DNA from: Candidatus Thiodiazotropha sp. 'RUGA'
GTDB taxonomy: Bacteria; Pseudomonadota; Gammaproteobacteria; Chromatiales; Chromatiaceae
Direction of reading: 5' to 3'
Assembly: GCA_016842065.1 (NCBI GenBank)
Contig: JAEPDS010000001.1
Coordinates: 1-64,000, forward strand
Length of the DNA: 64,000 nt
Position 1 is the first letter of the stretch; each line of letters begins with the position of its first letter. The notes beneath the pieces were generated by a model that saw only the letters and a list, made by a program, of their open reading frames with translations, had not been told where the DNA came from and made no database searches. Made by a program: the position numbers and the translations under genes. Shown here piece after piece: positions 1 to 9,268 of the stretch.

Positions 1-2
1 AC

Positions 3-125
3 TGGGTGGATTCCGCTTTCTCTCTCTCCGATCGGGACATCAATGCCATGTCCAGACTGGTCAGAGCTCAATCCAGGATGATGGCGAGTCAACAACCCTC
101 CGTAAAGGAGAGCCTGACCGCCTGA
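3..125 (+). CDS. C-terminal fragment of an unidentified protein
   Basis: Frame 3 is open from the left edge and ends at TGA 123-125, giving 40 residues that finish in ...VKESLTA. The stretch is rich in Ser, Arg and Met and looks like an amphipathic helical tail (SRLVRAQSRMMASQQ). The start and nearly all of the protein lie off the left edge, so no family can be named. The other two forward frames also run for part of this stretch, so the call rests on composition and on the 470-base gap that follows. Confidence 0.4.
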   Translation, partial: WVDSAFSLSDRDINAMSRLVRAQSRMMASQQPSVKESLTA

Positions 126-597
126 GACCCGGCACTCCAACAAGCGCCGGTATCTGCAGAATTCAGGATGGTTAACTGTGACGGCTAGTGGTGTCTAGTC
201 TTTCAGGTTCCGGTCAGTTGTTGCGATGCGTGGTAAAGCACGTTTCGGTAACAACTGAGAGATTAAATATAACATTGTTTACTTAAATGATCGGCAGACA
301 ATTCATTTTTCCAGGACCAGCACAACAAGCCAGCCGTTTCAGAACGTCTGACAGTTGCGTTACGCCAACCTAATCACCTCAGCACCACCCTGCACCGGGC
401 TATCGGGATGAGGTGTTGCATATTCAGACCAGTGAACTATAAATTGAACATCGTTTGGTATGTAGACCCATTTCCCCATAATTCAAGGAATAAACCGACT
501 AAACTGAGACTGAATGACAAAATTGTTCAGCCGTTTTCATACCAGTTTCCAAACAGTAGATATAATTTAATTGGGTAAATAGATTAATTAAGGCGCT
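126..597. other. Intergenic region without a recognisable gene
   Basis: I see no credible coding frame here. The stretch becomes AT-rich from about 470 to 597, just before the metalloprotease-like gene, and presumably holds that gene's promoter, but I cannot point to a convincing -35/-10 pair. An AAGG at about 590 is the likely ribosome site for the gene starting at 598. Confidence 0.4.
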
Positions 598-1281
598 ATG
601 GACCTCTCAATCGGCAGAATTTCGACGCTTGGCAGCCAATCCCAGCTAACGGGAAGGGTACCGGCCGAGAGTCGGGAACAGCCCCCTGTCATGGGGTCTG
701 GTGAGACTGCTGCCCCTGCGGAAAGCAAACAGAACGAGAGTCAGAGACCGGTCAGGGAGACCACCCAGAGCAGCGAGCTCACTCGGGAAGAGCAGGCTCA
801 GGTCAGAGAGCTGCAGCAGCGTGACCGGCAGGTGAGAGCCCATGAAACAGCGCACCGCTCAGCTGGAGCCGGCATGGTCTCTGGTGGCAGCTACACCTAC
901 CAGACCGGCCCGGATGGCCGAAGATATGCGGTCGGTGGCGAGGTAACGATCAGTGCCTCCTACTCCGGCAGCCCACAGGAGCGACTGCGCCAGGCAGAGA
1001 CCCTGCGTCGTGCCGCTCTGGCGCCGGCAGACCCTTCCCCGCAGGACAGAATGGTTGCCGCCCAGGCTGCGGCCATGGCATCTCAGGCACGGGCTGAAAT
1101 CAGTGCCGTCCGTCGGGAGGAGATGGCGCAACAGAATCAATCCAATGGTGCGGCAGAGGAGCGGGATGATGGGCGACTGTTTGACGCTCAGTTCAACAGC
1201 CGGGCAATTGCCGCATTCAATGGCGTCTCAGGCAGTGCCACGCTGCACAGCACACCCTCCACCATCGACGAAATCATCTAG
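598..1281 (+). CDS. SprA-related putative metalloprotease (CJM1_0395-like family)
   Basis: This 227-residue protein carries HETAH at about residues 82-86, followed by a Gly/Ser-rich segment with YTYQTGPDGRRYAVGGEV. That pairing is the signature of the SprA-related family of putative zinc metalloproteases. The first 70 residues are low-complexity and charged, the HExxH core is central, and the C-terminal third is Ala/Gln-rich. No signal peptide or membrane segment is visible, so it looks cytoplasmic. The ATG at 598 follows AAGG at a normal distance. The family is common in proteobacteria but no substrate is established, so peptidase activity is inferred from the motif. The gene stands alone and converges on rimI. 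Confidence 0.75.
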   Translation: MDLSIGRISTLGSQSQLTGRVPAESREQPPVMGSGETAAPAESKQNESQRPVRETTQSSELTREEQAQVRELQQRDRQVRAHETAHRSAGAGMVSGGSYTYQTGPDGRRYAVGGEVTISASYSGSPQERLRQAETLRRAALAPADPSPQDRMVAAQAAAMASQARAEISAVRREEMAQQNQSNGAAEERDDGRLFDAQFNSRAIAAFNGVSGSATLHSTPSTIDEII

Positions 1282-1313
1282 CACTCATCAAGACGAATCC
1301 AATACCTCCTGCA

Positions 1314-1406
1314 GGGTCTGTTTTTGTGTTGAGCACGGCAGGATGAGCGTGGTGTAGCTCAGCTCCATGAACGATTGATAACACTTCTGGGTGCAAAAAC
1401 AGACCC
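1314..1406. repeat. 13-bp perfect inverted repeat between convergent genes
   Basis: GGGTCTGTTTTTG at 1314-1326 is matched exactly by its reverse complement CAAAAACAGACCC at 1394-1406, with 67 bases between the arms. It lies between the 3' ends of the metalloprotease-like gene and rimI. The spacer is too long for a classical intrinsic terminator. It could be an RNA hairpin protecting convergent 3' ends or the remains of a small element. Confidence 0.5.
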
Positions 1407-1526
1407 ACCCCCGAACGGTACTTGCTTAAGCGTTATTTGGTGAGGCATGGTGCCATCCGACCCAGCCCCTCTTTGAACTTGATTTGCGGGATTGCGTCTG
1501 AAAAAGGATCGATTGGATTCTTGTTA

Positions 1527-2009
1527 TCAGATCCTAGCGCTGAATCTTTCGAGAGAGAGCAGCAGTGCGTCCTCCCGGTTATCGTTGTGATCCGGATAGT
1601 AGGCCTTACGCATGCCAACTTCGACGAAGCCGATCTTTTCATACAATTGCAGCGCCGCCCGATTACTCACCCGAACCTCAAGAAACACCGTCTCTGCACC
1701 GTGCTGCGCCGCCACTTTGATCAACCGCCTCAGCAGCTTCTCACCCAGCCCCCGCCTCTGCCACTCCGGTGAGATGCAGATATTCAGAATATGGGCCTCA
1801 TCGATTACGACCGACATCACGCCATAGCCGATCACCAGATCGTTCATGGTAAGCACCCAGCATGAGTACCCCACTCTGAGACAGTCGTTGAAGATCCCCT
1901 CGGTCCAGGGAAAGGGGTAGACCTCATTCTCAAGCGCGAAGACCTGGGCCAGATCATCCTCCCGCATTGGACGCATACCCAGCAGGGGGTCGGTGACCAG
2001 AGCGCTCAT
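1527..2009 (-). CDS. rimI: Ribosomal protein bS18 alanine N-acetyltransferase
   Basis: This 160-residue single-domain GNAT protein matches the RimI length. The N-terminus MRPMREDDLAQVFALE, the segment YPFPWTEGIF, the acetyl-CoA loop EWQRRGLGEKLL (Q/RxxGxG/A) and the late FLEVRVSNRAALQLYEKIGF with YYP are all typical. The family acetylates the N-terminal alanine of ribosomal protein S18. The ATG at 2009 lies two bases beyond the stop of the uracil-DNA glycosylase gene, so the two are almost certainly co-transcribed; the rimI/family-4 UDG neighbourhood is common in gammaproteobacteria. Confidence 0.93.
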   Translation of the reverse strand: MSALVTDPLLGMRPMREDDLAQVFALENEVYPFPWTEGIFNDCLRVGYSCWVLTMNDLVIGYGVMSVVIDEAHILNICISPEWQRRGLGEKLLRRLIKVAAQHGAETVFLEVRVSNRAALQLYEKIGFVEVGMRKAYYPDHNDNREDALLLSLERFSARI

Positions 2010-2011
2010 GC

Positions 2012-2782
2012 TCAGGCTTGACCCTGGTCCCTGCTGACAGGCCCCAGCACCGAGAGAGCCAGTTGCAGGTCCTGCCAGGCCTTGCTCTTCTGTTCGGGCG
2101 AACGCAGCAGATAGGCGGGATGATAGGTGACCACCAGCGGAATATTGGTCTCGCCAAATGCATGTACCCGCCCCCTCAGCTTGCCCACAGCAATATCCGT
2201 CTGAAGCAGATTCTGCGCTGAGATCCTGCCGACCGAAAGAATCAGTTTCGGTTGAATCAACACGATCTGTCGCAGCAGGTAGTCCTGACAGGCCAACGCC
2301 TCTTCTGCAGCGGGGTCCCGATTGTCAGGTGGCCGGCATTTGACGATATTCGCAATAAACACCGCCTCCCGTTTGAACCCCATGGCCAGCAGCATGGCAT
2401 TCAGCAGCTGTCCCGCACGACCGACGAAGGGCTCCCCCTGACGATCCTCATCCGCACCGGGCGCTTCACCGATTACCAGCATATCGGCCTGCTGATTGCC
2501 AACGCCAAACACAGTCTGGCTGCAACCGGCACGTAAGCCACACTGCCGACACGTTTTCACCTGTTCCCGGAGCGTCAGCCAATCGGACTGATCCACTGCG
2601 GTCGTGACAGGGACAGTCGGCTCAATGAGATCACCCGCCGGAGCCGGCCGTTCCACGAGACTGACATCCGCTTCAGCTTCCGCAACGGCTTGCTGTATCG
2701 CTTCAGGGGAATCGCTCTGGCGCAGTCGCCACTGGGTTACCCCCATCATCCGCAGATAGTTTTGACGTCTCAGCTCATCCAT
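2012..2782 (-). CDS. Family 4 (type IV) uracil-DNA glycosylase
   Basis: The protein has about 256 residues. A poorly conserved N-terminal region is followed by CRQCGLRAGC, then VIGEAPGADEDRQGEPFVGRAG, NIVKCRPPDNRDP and a late VVTYHPAYLLRSP. GEAPG and the paired cysteines (CxxC; KC...LAC about 15 residues apart) are the active-site loop and 4Fe-4S ligands of family 4 UDGs, which remove uracil from DNA. I prefer ATG 2782 (MDELRRQNYL) over an upstream in-frame TTG at 2800. The N-terminal extension resembles proteins annotated as DNA-polymerase-related, a known misnomer. It lies directly upstream of rimI. Confidence 0.92.
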   Translation of the reverse strand: MDELRRQNYLRMMGVTQWRLRQSDSPEAIQQAVAEAEADVSLVERPAPAGDLIEPTVPVTTAVDQSDWLTLREQVKTCRQCGLRAGCSQTVFGVGNQQADMLVIGEAPGADEDRQGEPFVGRAGQLLNAMLLAMGFKREAVFIANIVKCRPPDNRDPAAEEALACQDYLLRQIVLIQPKLILSVGRISAQNLLQTDIAVGKLRGRVHAFGETNIPLVVTYHPAYLLRSPEQKSKAWQDLQLALSVLGPVSRDQGQA

Positions 2783-2811
2783 TGCACAGGTCTGCGTCAA
2801 GCTGACTGACG

Positions 2812-4362
2812 TTATACATCACCGGTTTGCGGGTGGGCTTTGGTGATCGGTATCATGATCTTGTTCACCGCATTGATATAGGCCTTGGCCGAGGCGATCA
2901 CGATATCAGTATCCGCACCCTGACCATTGGCGATGCGTCCATCCATCTCCAGCCGGACCGTCACTTCCCCCTGGGCATCGGTACCGCTGGTGATGTTGTT
3001 CACCGAGTAGAGTTGCAGCTCGGTGCCACTGCTGACGATACTCTCGATCGCCTTGAAAGTGGCGTCCACCGGTCCACCACCGACCGCAGTGCCCGGCTCT
3101 TCCGCCCCATCCAGACTCAGCGTGACATCCGCCTTGGGGGTCTCTCCGGTTTCGGAACAGACCTTCAAAGAGACCAGTTTGATCCGCTCGTTGAAGGATT
3201 CGGTCTTGGTGTCGGTCATCAGTGCCTGCAGATCCTCATCGAAGATCTCATGCTTCTTATCGGCCAGATCCTTGAAGCGGGTGAAGGCCGCATTGACCTC
3301 CTCCTCCGATTCGAAGCTGATCCCCAGACTCTCCAGACGGGTGCGAAAAGCGTTGCGCCCCGAGTGCTTGCCCAGCACCATGCGATTCTGGCTCCAGCCC
3401 ACATCTTCGGCGAGCATGATTTCGTAGGTCTCGCGGGATTTCAGCACCCCGTCCTGATGAATGCCGGACTCATGGGCAAAGGCATTGGCACCAACAATGG
3501 CCTTGTTCGGCTGAACTGGAAAGCCGGTGATGTTGGAGACCAGTTTGGAGCAACTGACGATCTGGGTGGTATCCAACCGGGTCTCACAGGAGAAGACATC
3601 CTGACGGGTCTTCACCGCCATCACGATCTCTTCCAGTGAGGCATTGCCGGCCCGTTCACCGAGACCATTGATGGTACATTCAACCTGGCGCGCCCCATTA
3701 CTGACAGCCGAGAGTGAGTTGGCCACCGCCAGTCCAAGATCATTGTGGCAGTGCACAGAGAAGACCGCCTTGTCGGAATTGGGTATCCGCTCGCGCATCT
3801 GCCGGATCATCTCCCCAAACTGATGCGGCATGGCATAGCCCACCGTATCCGGCACATTCAGAGTGCGGGCCCCCGCCTCGATGACCGCCTCGAAGATACG
3901 GCAGAGGAACTCGATCTCGGAGCGTCCCGCATCCTCGGCTGAGAACTCCACGTTATCGGTATATTTACGCGCCCGCTTGACCGCATGGATCGCCTGCTCA
4001 ACCACCTGATCCGGGTTCATCCGCAATTTATGCTGCATATGAATCGGCGAGGTGGCGATGAAAGTATGGATGCGTGAGGAGTTGGCGTGTTTGAGCGCTT
4101 CGCCTGCCCGGTCGATATCCTTGTCCAAGGCACGGGCCAGGCCGCAGATGGTGGAATCCTTGACCACATTGGCGACCGCTGAAACCGCCTCGAAATCCCC
4201 CGGACTGGCGATTGGGAAACCGGCTTCGATGACATCCACCTGCAGCTTTTCCAAAGCCTTACCGATACGGACCTTCTCATCCTTGGTCATGGATGCTCCG
4301 GGACTCTGCTCACCATCCCGTAAAGTGGTATCGAAAATGATCAGTTGATCGGCTTGACTCAT
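2812..4362 (-). CDS. leuA: 2-isopropylmalate synthase
   Basis: LeuA condenses acetyl-CoA with 2-oxoisovalerate in the first committed step of leucine synthesis. The 516-residue protein has the full bacterial layout: a TIM barrel starting [16 protein letters not shown], the metal site [12 protein letters not shown], the [14 protein letters not shown] loop, and a C-terminal LeuA regulatory domain for leucine feedback. I chose ATG 4362 because GGAGAG sits six bases upstream; the longer frame begins at a TTG without such a site. About 260 bases separate it from pssA upstream, and no leucine-rich leader peptide was recognised there. Confidence 0.97.
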   Translation of the reverse strand: MSQADQLIIFDTTLRDGEQSPGASMTKDEKVRIGKALEKLQVDVIEAGFPIASPGDFEAVSAVANVVKDSTICGLARALDKDIDRAGEALKHANSSRIHTFIATSPIHMQHKLRMNPDQVVEQAIHAVKRARKYTDNVEFSAEDAGRSEIEFLCRIFEAVIEAGARTLNVPDTVGYAMPHQFGEMIRQMRERIPNSDKAVFSVHCHNDLGLAVANSLSAVSNGARQVECTINGLGERAGNASLEEIVMAVKTRQDVFSCETRLDTTQIVSCSKLVSNITGFPVQPNKAIVGANAFAHESGIHQDGVLKSRETYEIMLAEDVGWSQNRMVLGKHSGRNAFRTRLESLGISFESEEEVNAAFTRFKDLADKKHEIFDEDLQALMTDTKTESFNERIKLVSLKVCSETGETPKADVTLSLDGAEEPGTAVGGGPVDATFKAIESIVSSGTELQLYSVNNITSGTDAQGEVTVRLEMDGRIANGQGADTDIVIASAKAYINAVNKIMIPITKAHPQTGDV

Positions 4363-4622
4363 GCTTCTCTCCGGCAAGCCAGGGGACCCACAGACAGGCA
4401 GATCTCAACCCGGAAGCTTGCTCACAAAATAGTTACTTGAGGGCCTGTTAGCACCAGTCCGGCAGGCCACAGCAAAACCTAGAAAAATCTGTTTTAAGAA
4501 TAGTATGTTATCCGATCCCGGTCATGCCAGGAACAGAGAATGCAATCGGGCGGCTGAGCGCTGTTTGTGATTGACCCGGCGAATATAACCCAGCATCAGG
4601 GAGTTGCCAATCGCAGGGTCTG

Positions 4623-5408
4623 TTATGACTCTCTATTCTGTTCCGCTTCGCTATCCTGGTCGGTGGCAACCCGATCCTCCCGGTGTTTGCGCAGCTGGGC
4701 GAGAGTCAGTACCGGTCCGGAGATGGCATAGACCAGAAACAGCACGAACAGCACGGTGGGGGGATGGGTCTGGATAATCGCCAGCACCACCATCACAACG
4801 ACCAGCACAATGAAAGGTACCTTGCCGCTGAAGTCGATCTCCTTGAAGCTGTGATAGCGGAAATTACTCACCATCAGCAGTCCCACCAGAGTGGTCAGCA
4901 CGGCCGCCACCCAATCCAGACTTTGACCGGAAATCTCATAGTCCACGCCGAGCCATACCCCACCGGCCATAATTGCGGCAGCAGACGGGCTGGGCAGACC
5001 CTGAAAATACTTTTTATCGGCGATGCCGATCTGAGTATTGAATCTGGCCAGACGCAGAGCACTGCTGGCGGTATAGATGAACGCCGCCAGCCAGCCCAGT
5101 TTACCCAGATCGCTGAGCGCCCAGATATAGACCACCAGAGCGGGCGCCAGGCCGAATGAGACCATATCAGACAGGCTGTCATACTCGGCGCCGAAAGCGG
5201 ATTGGGTTTTGGTCAGGCGGGCCACCCGACCATCCAGACCATCCATCAGCATGGCGACAAAAATCGCTACCGAAGCCACTTCGAACTTGCCATTGACGGC
5301 GGCCAGAATCGCATAGAAACCGGCAAACAGGGCTGCCGTGGTAAACAGATTGGGCAGCAGATAGATACCTCTGCTGCGTTTCTTAGGCTTAGCCTCTTCA
5401 GTCTCCAT
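4623..5408 (-). CDS. pssA: CDP-diacylglycerol-serine O-phosphatidyltransferase
   Basis: This integral membrane enzyme makes phosphatidylserine from CDP-diacylglycerol and serine, feeding phosphatidylethanolamine synthesis. The 261-residue protein holds the complete CDP-alcohol phosphotransferase motif, DGRVAR followed by G and D...D (DGx2ARx8Gx3Dx3D) at about residues 59-81, plus six or so hydrophobic segments. Both ends are charged (KPKKRSRG at the start, HREDRVATDQDSEAEQ at the end). It is the membrane-spanning subclass II PssA, not the peripheral E. coli type. The order pssA-leuA matches branched-chain amino acid clusters in related bacteria. Confidence 0.95.
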   Translation of the reverse strand: METEEAKPKKRSRGIYLLPNLFTTAALFAGFYAILAAVNGKFEVASVAIFVAMLMDGLDGRVARLTKTQSAFGAEYDSLSDMVSFGLAPALVVYIWALSDLGKLGWLAAFIYTASSALRLARFNTQIGIADKKYFQGLPSPSAAAIMAGGVWLGVDYEISGQSLDWVAAVLTTLVGLLMVSNFRYHSFKEIDFSGKVPFIVLVVVMVVLAIIQTHPPTVLFVLFLVYAISGPVLTLAQLRKHREDRVATDQDSEAEQNRES

Positions 5409-5847
5409 TACATCGATCGCCTTTACGTTTTATTTGGCAGAACCAGGGCTCTCTCAACAGCTGCAATCTCGTGCAGTTTCCCACCAAAGCCGCTTTTCAG
5501 AGTAGCGTAGCGATTAACCTGGCGAACAGGTTAACCGTCGAGCGGTTAAGTATATTACTTTCAGCCGGAGTATGTCTGCCTTTGTATAATCAATATGTTA
5601 GGGATCTCAAACCGGCCTGACAACAGAAGTAAACGAGACAATAGTGAAGCCTTAGTAAGTTTTTCATCTTATCCTCAGGTCAAACGCTTCGCGTACACCC
5701 TCTCCCCAACCCCTCTCCCATCGAGGGAGAGGGGCTTTTAGTCCTGCTGCCTGTAAGATTGAAAGCTGATGGGACAGCAGCAGGCAATGACCACTTTTTT
5801 AAGTTGCAGCATTGAATCTATGCGAGAAAACTGAGGTCAGCGGACAA
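5409..5847. other. Intergenic region between pssA and the DUF58 gene
   Basis: No coding frame is credible here. The stretch must hold the pssA promoter and the 3' end of the membrane operon. The only clear structure is the GC-rich hairpin at 5710-5734, listed separately. Confidence 0.4.
5710..5734. repeat. GC-rich hairpin (repeat-like), possible terminator
   Basis: CCCCTCTCCC at 5710-5719 and GGGAGAGGGG at 5725-5734 form a perfect 10-bp stem with a five-base loop, followed on the plus strand by CTTTTA. A further CCCTCTCCCC lies just upstream. This CT-rich/GA-rich hairpin resembles extragenic palindromes found between genes in many proteobacteria. It lies downstream of the minus-strand DUF58 gene and could stop or protect that transcript, but the minus-strand side lacks a good T-run. 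Confidence 0.5.
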
Positions 5848-7152
5848 CTACAAAGCCCCGGAAGCTTTGACATCCAGATAGGCATTCACCAGATTGACCG
5901 GCAGCTGCTGAGGGCGACTGTCGATAACCAGACCACCCCGGTACTGCAGTCGCTCATGGCTCTCTCTGCGCTCACCAAGATAGTCGATTACCGCTTGAAA
6001 GCGTAGTGCTCCGGAGCGGTCCGTGACCGGTCTATCCAGCACCTGATCCAGGCTTGCCTCATGCAGATCAGCAATCACCACCAGGTGTCGCTTGGCCAGA
6101 ATCGAAACCGCCTTCTGCAGTTCGCTCTGGTCCTCGGTTCGACTGTTGGTGAGGATCACCAGAAGCGCTCTGCGGTTTTGCAGAGACATCAACTGACGGG
6201 CTGCAGAGAGATAGTCGGCAGCCTCCAGGGTAGGCTCTATATCGTAACTGCGGTCGAGTATCCGTCGCACCAGATCACCGCCTTTGATCGGCGGTTGCCA
6301 ACGGTCGATGCCGCCAAAACTGAGGAAACCAACCCCATCCCCCTGTCGCTCAGCCACATAACTCAACAGCAGCATGGCATTCAATACATGATCGAGATGG
6401 GCGCCCTGTTCATCCCGGTGGCGCATATGGCGTCCGCAATCGAGCAGAAACACCAGCTGCTGATCCCGTTCATCCTGATACTCTTTGGAGATCAGTCGGC
6501 GATAGCGGGAACTGGCTTTCCAATCGATCTGGCGTAACGCATCACCCACCCGATACTCTCTGAGCTGATGGAAATCACTGCCCTCTCCTCGTCGTTGACG
6601 CCGTCTGACCCCCATCTGGCTGAGATGGTTGTCTGTCGCCAACAGTGCAAAATGGGCAATCTCCCGAAAATTGGGATAGACCCTTAGCTTGGTCTGGCGA
6701 TCGACAAACCGTTTCAAACGCCACAACCTCAAACTTGAATGGATCACCAGATCAACCCCGGCAAACTGCTTATCGCCGCGACTTCTCGGCAGAATCTGAT
6801 AGTTGATGGTCACTTGGCGTTGAGCCGGCAGTTCAAGGGTAAGCGGCTGATCCCTGACGTCACAATCCGCTGGATGGTGATCATGAACCGTAACCATCAG
6901 GTTGCGTGCGAAACGACTCTCCAGTTTCAGTTGAACCCGGGTCCAGACACCGACCGGGATCGTCGAATGGAGCAGACGCTCCACCTTCGGGCACGGAATC
7001 TGTCGCACCCACCACAGATCCAGCGCAGCCAGAAACAGCAGTAGAACCGCACCCGCCACCCAGAGATAAGCCCAATAGGGATACCAGACTGCCAGCAGCG
7101 CTGGCAGAACCAGCAGTCCCGAGGCGAAGATCAATCGACGCGTGGGTGTCAC
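5848..7152 (-). CDS. DUF58 domain protein (vWA-like), partner of MoxR
   Basis: Two hydrophobic segments near the N-terminus (about residues 10-45) precede the DUF58 core GDALRQIDWKASSRYRRL and QLVFLLDCGRHM, the start of a von Willebrand A-like fold. Length is 434 residues. It starts with GTG at 7152, overlapping the TGA of the upstream moxR gene by four bases (GTGA), so the two are translationally coupled. MoxR AAA ATPases and DUF58/vWA proteins are thought to act together as chaperone pairs in envelope or metalloenzyme assembly; the client here is unknown. It is the last gene of the operon read leftwards from 13717. Confidence 0.88.
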   Translation of the reverse strand: MTPTRRLIFASGLLVLPALLAVWYPYWAYLWVAGAVLLLFLAALDLWWVRQIPCPKVERLLHSTIPVGVWTRVQLKLESRFARNLMVTVHDHHPADCDVRDQPLTLELPAQRQVTINYQILPRSRGDKQFAGVDLVIHSSLRLWRLKRFVDRQTKLRVYPNFREIAHFALLATDNHLSQMGVRRRQRRGEGSDFHQLREYRVGDALRQIDWKASSRYRRLISKEYQDERDQQLVFLLDCGRHMRHRDEQGAHLDHVLNAMLLLSYVAERQGDGVGFLSFGGIDRWQPPIKGGDLVRRILDRSYDIEPTLEAADYLSAARQLMSLQNRRALLVILTNSRTEDQSELQKAVSILAKRHLVVIADLHEASLDQVLDRPVTDRSGALRFQAVIDYLGERRESHERLQYRGGLVIDSRPQQLPVNLVNAYLDVKASGAL

Positions 7153-8120
7153 TTTCTCGGTGCCGGCAGGTTATCCAGAAGGTCTTTCAACACATCTTCC
7201 GGTCGGTAGCCCTCGATTTCCAGATCGGTCGTCAACCGAACCCGGTGTCGCAATACCGGCAGGGCCGCACTCTTGATGTCATCCGGCGTGACAAAGTCCC
7301 GCTCGCCGAGAAAGGCCTCCGCCCTGGCGGCCCGCAGCAGGGAGATGGTACCCCGTGGCCCCGGGCCCGCCTCAATACCGTTCCAATCCCTCGCCGCCCT
7401 GATCAACCTCACCGCATAGTTGACGATCTCATCATCCACTTTCAGGCTGGCCACATGGTTCTGGATCTGCGGTATCTCTTCGGCACGCATCAAAGGCCGG
7501 ATCGTCGAGGTATCGAGCTGGTCACCCACCCGGCCATCGGTGATCTGTTTGACCATCTGTTGCTCATCGTCCTCTGCCGGATAATCGATGAAGACCTTCA
7601 GCAGGAAACGATCCAGCTGAGCCTGCGGCAAGGGATAGGTGCCCTCCTGCTCGATCGGATTCTGGGTGGCAAGCACAAGAAATGGCGCGGTTAACGGAAA
7701 GGTCCTGCCTTCGATGGTCACCTGCTGCTCCTGCATCGCTTCCAGCAGGGCTGACTGGGTTTTTGCCGGTGAGCGGTTGATCTCGTCCGCCAGTAACAGG
7801 TTACAGAACACCGGACCCTTGCGTACCCGGAAATTCTCGCTCTTCATATCGAACATGATATGACCCGATATATCGCTGGGCATCAGATCGGGGGTAAATT
7901 GAATGCGACTGAAATCACCCTGTATTGCCGCCGCGAGGCTTCTCACCAACAGGGTCTTGCCCAGTCCCGGCACCCCCTCCACCAATACATGGCCGGCGGC
8001 CAACAGGGCCAGGACCACTTCATGGATCACTTGCTGCTGGCCAATCACCGCGCGGGCTATCTCGCTCTCCAGTTGCCTGGCCCGCTGCAACCTCTCCTCA
8101 GGGGATATCTCTTCTTGCAT
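7149..8120 (-). CDS. MoxR-family AAA+ ATPase
   Basis: A canonical MoxR protein of 323 residues: Walker A GVPGLGKT, the FTPDLMPSDISG segment, Walker B LLADEINRSPAKTQSALLEAM, sensor LATQNPIEQEGTYPLPQAQ and the C-terminal lid ending GYRPEDVLKDLLDNLP. The ATG at 8120 (MQEEISPEERLQ) is preferred: the 52 extra upstream codons in this frame overlap the end of the DUF4350 gene and do not resemble MoxR. It is probably a chaperone ATPase acting with the DUF58 protein that follows. Confidence 0.93.
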   Translation of the reverse strand: MQEEISPEERLQRARQLESEIARAVIGQQQVIHEVVLALLAAGHVLVEGVPGLGKTLLVRSLAAAIQGDFSRIQFTPDLMPSDISGHIMFDMKSENFRVRKGPVFCNLLLADEINRSPAKTQSALLEAMQEQQVTIEGRTFPLTAPFLVLATQNPIEQEGTYPLPQAQLDRFLLKVFIDYPAEDDEQQMVKQITDGRVGDQLDTSTIRPLMRAEEIPQIQNHVASLKVDDEIVNYAVRLIRAARDWNGIEAGPGPRGTISLLRAARAEAFLGERDFVTPDDIKSAALPVLRHRVRLTTDLEIEGYRPEDVLKDLLDNLPAPRK

Positions 8121-8122
8121 CT

Positions 8123-9268
8123 CTATTTCACTTTCCTGTCCGGATGTAGTGCAGCGTACAAACGCTGCAGATTGATACTGTTTTTGATCATTTGGGTAGT
8201 GTCCGGTTGATCCGGATCGAGCGCCTTGCAGATCGCCGTTGCACTCAACCCGGTGCGTTTGGCAAGCCATTCGCAACGTGCTTCACCATCGAGCTGCTGG
8301 AGTACCGGATGTGCGCTCAGCCAGCGTTTCTCAATCTGATGTCTGGCGCCATCCAGAAGCCCGGCCTTGAGATCGTTGCGCCAGGCGAACTCAGCACTCG
8401 CTTCCAGATGCTCCAGCAGATTGCGCCGATCGGATGTTCTGTCTGCCAATTTTGCGCCACTGCTTCTGCTCATCCACCAGGTCGTCAGCAACAGCAGCAG
8501 CACCAGGGTCACCACAAGATGGGGCGCCGATTGCCAAATCAAGCTGAGCAGCGAAGGCACCTGTGCACTGTGAAGCAGCCAGACACGACCACCAGCAGGC
8601 GCCACATGGGCCAACAGACGGGCATGCTCATACTCGCCAATCCGGTTATTGGTGAACACGCCACTGTCGCTGATCAGAGTGACAGTTCCATCCCCCCAGG
8701 CAAACTCAAGATAGCGGGGATCCTCAACCCGTGGTGCAGCCCCTTCGTGGCTTTCATCGAAGGCAAAACGCTGCGCCATCTCAACCTCGACCTGCAAGCC
8801 GTCGATCAGGCCGGAAAGATCGAGTGCCGGTGTCGCCTCCTCTTGCCAGGCCTCATCCGGGTCGACCAGGCTAACCCCTAACCTTTCCAGCAGGTTATGT
8901 TTGCCGCCCGCTTGCAACTGGCCACTTGGCGCAGCCACAAGGTGGCCGCCCCGCTCCACCCAGTCAAGCAGCTTGGTCACGCCACTCTCTGTCAGTGGGG
9001 GTCCCAGATCCCGCACCAGCAGCAAGCCCTCTTCTTCCGGTGGCTGGATCAGATACTCTCTTCCCGTTCTACTCTCAACCGACAGGCCAAGCCGGCTTAG
9101 AAACATCTCCGCAGCCAGCATGGGATTGCGCCTGGCTTCCATACTCATGGTGCTTCTCACGACCTTTTCACGGCGCTCAAAATTCTTTTCGAACCAGATC
9201 CAGCCGAGCGTACCGAGCATAGCCAACAGCACGATCAGTAACAGGGCTGTTTTGCTACTATCCCGCAT
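8123..9268 (-). CDS. DUF4350 domain membrane protein
   Basis: An N-terminal membrane helix (LLLIVLLAMLGTLGWIWF) is followed by an extracytoplasmic DUF4350 region (NPMLAAEMFLSRLGLSVES, then LLDWVERGGHLVAAPSG), a second helix near residue 265 (HLVVTLVLLLLLTTWWM) and a charged cytoplasmic tail. The start could be GTG 9277 or ATG 9268 (MRDSSKTALL); I favour the ATG. Its 5' end overlaps the DUF4129-like gene by about 11 bases. This gene type recurs in MoxR/DUF58/SpoIIM/RDD operons; its function is not known. Confidence 0.8.
   Translation of the reverse strand: MRDSSKTALLLIVLLAMLGTLGWIWFEKNFERREKVVRSTMSMEARRNPMLAAEMFLSRLGLSVESRTGREYLIQPPEEEGLLLVRDLGPPLTESGVTKLLDWVERGGHLVAAPSGQLQAGGKHNLLERLGVSLVDPDEAWQEEATPALDLSGLIDGLQVEVEMAQRFAFDESHEGAAPRVEDPRYLEFAWGDGTVTLISDSGVFTNNRIGEYEHARLLAHVAPAGGRVWLLHSAQVPSLLSLIWQSAPHLVVTLVLLLLLTTWWMSRSSGAKLADRTSDRRNLLEHLEASAEFAWRNDLKAGLLDGARHQIEKRWLSAHPVLQQLDGEARCEWLAKRTGLSATAICKALDPDQPDTTQMIKNSINLQRLYAALHPDRKVK

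Noticed and set aside
953-1357. A 134-codon plus-strand frame
   Set aside because: It is a shifted frame inside the metalloprotease-like gene with no recognisable protein.
2827-3639. A 270-codon open frame on the plus strand
   Set aside because: It lies fully antisense to leuA, has no family features, and reflects the codon bias of that gene.
6906-7694. A 262-codon open frame on the plus strand
   Set aside because: It is antisense across the DUF58 and moxR genes, both strongly supported, and its protein is a Pro/Arg-rich artefact.
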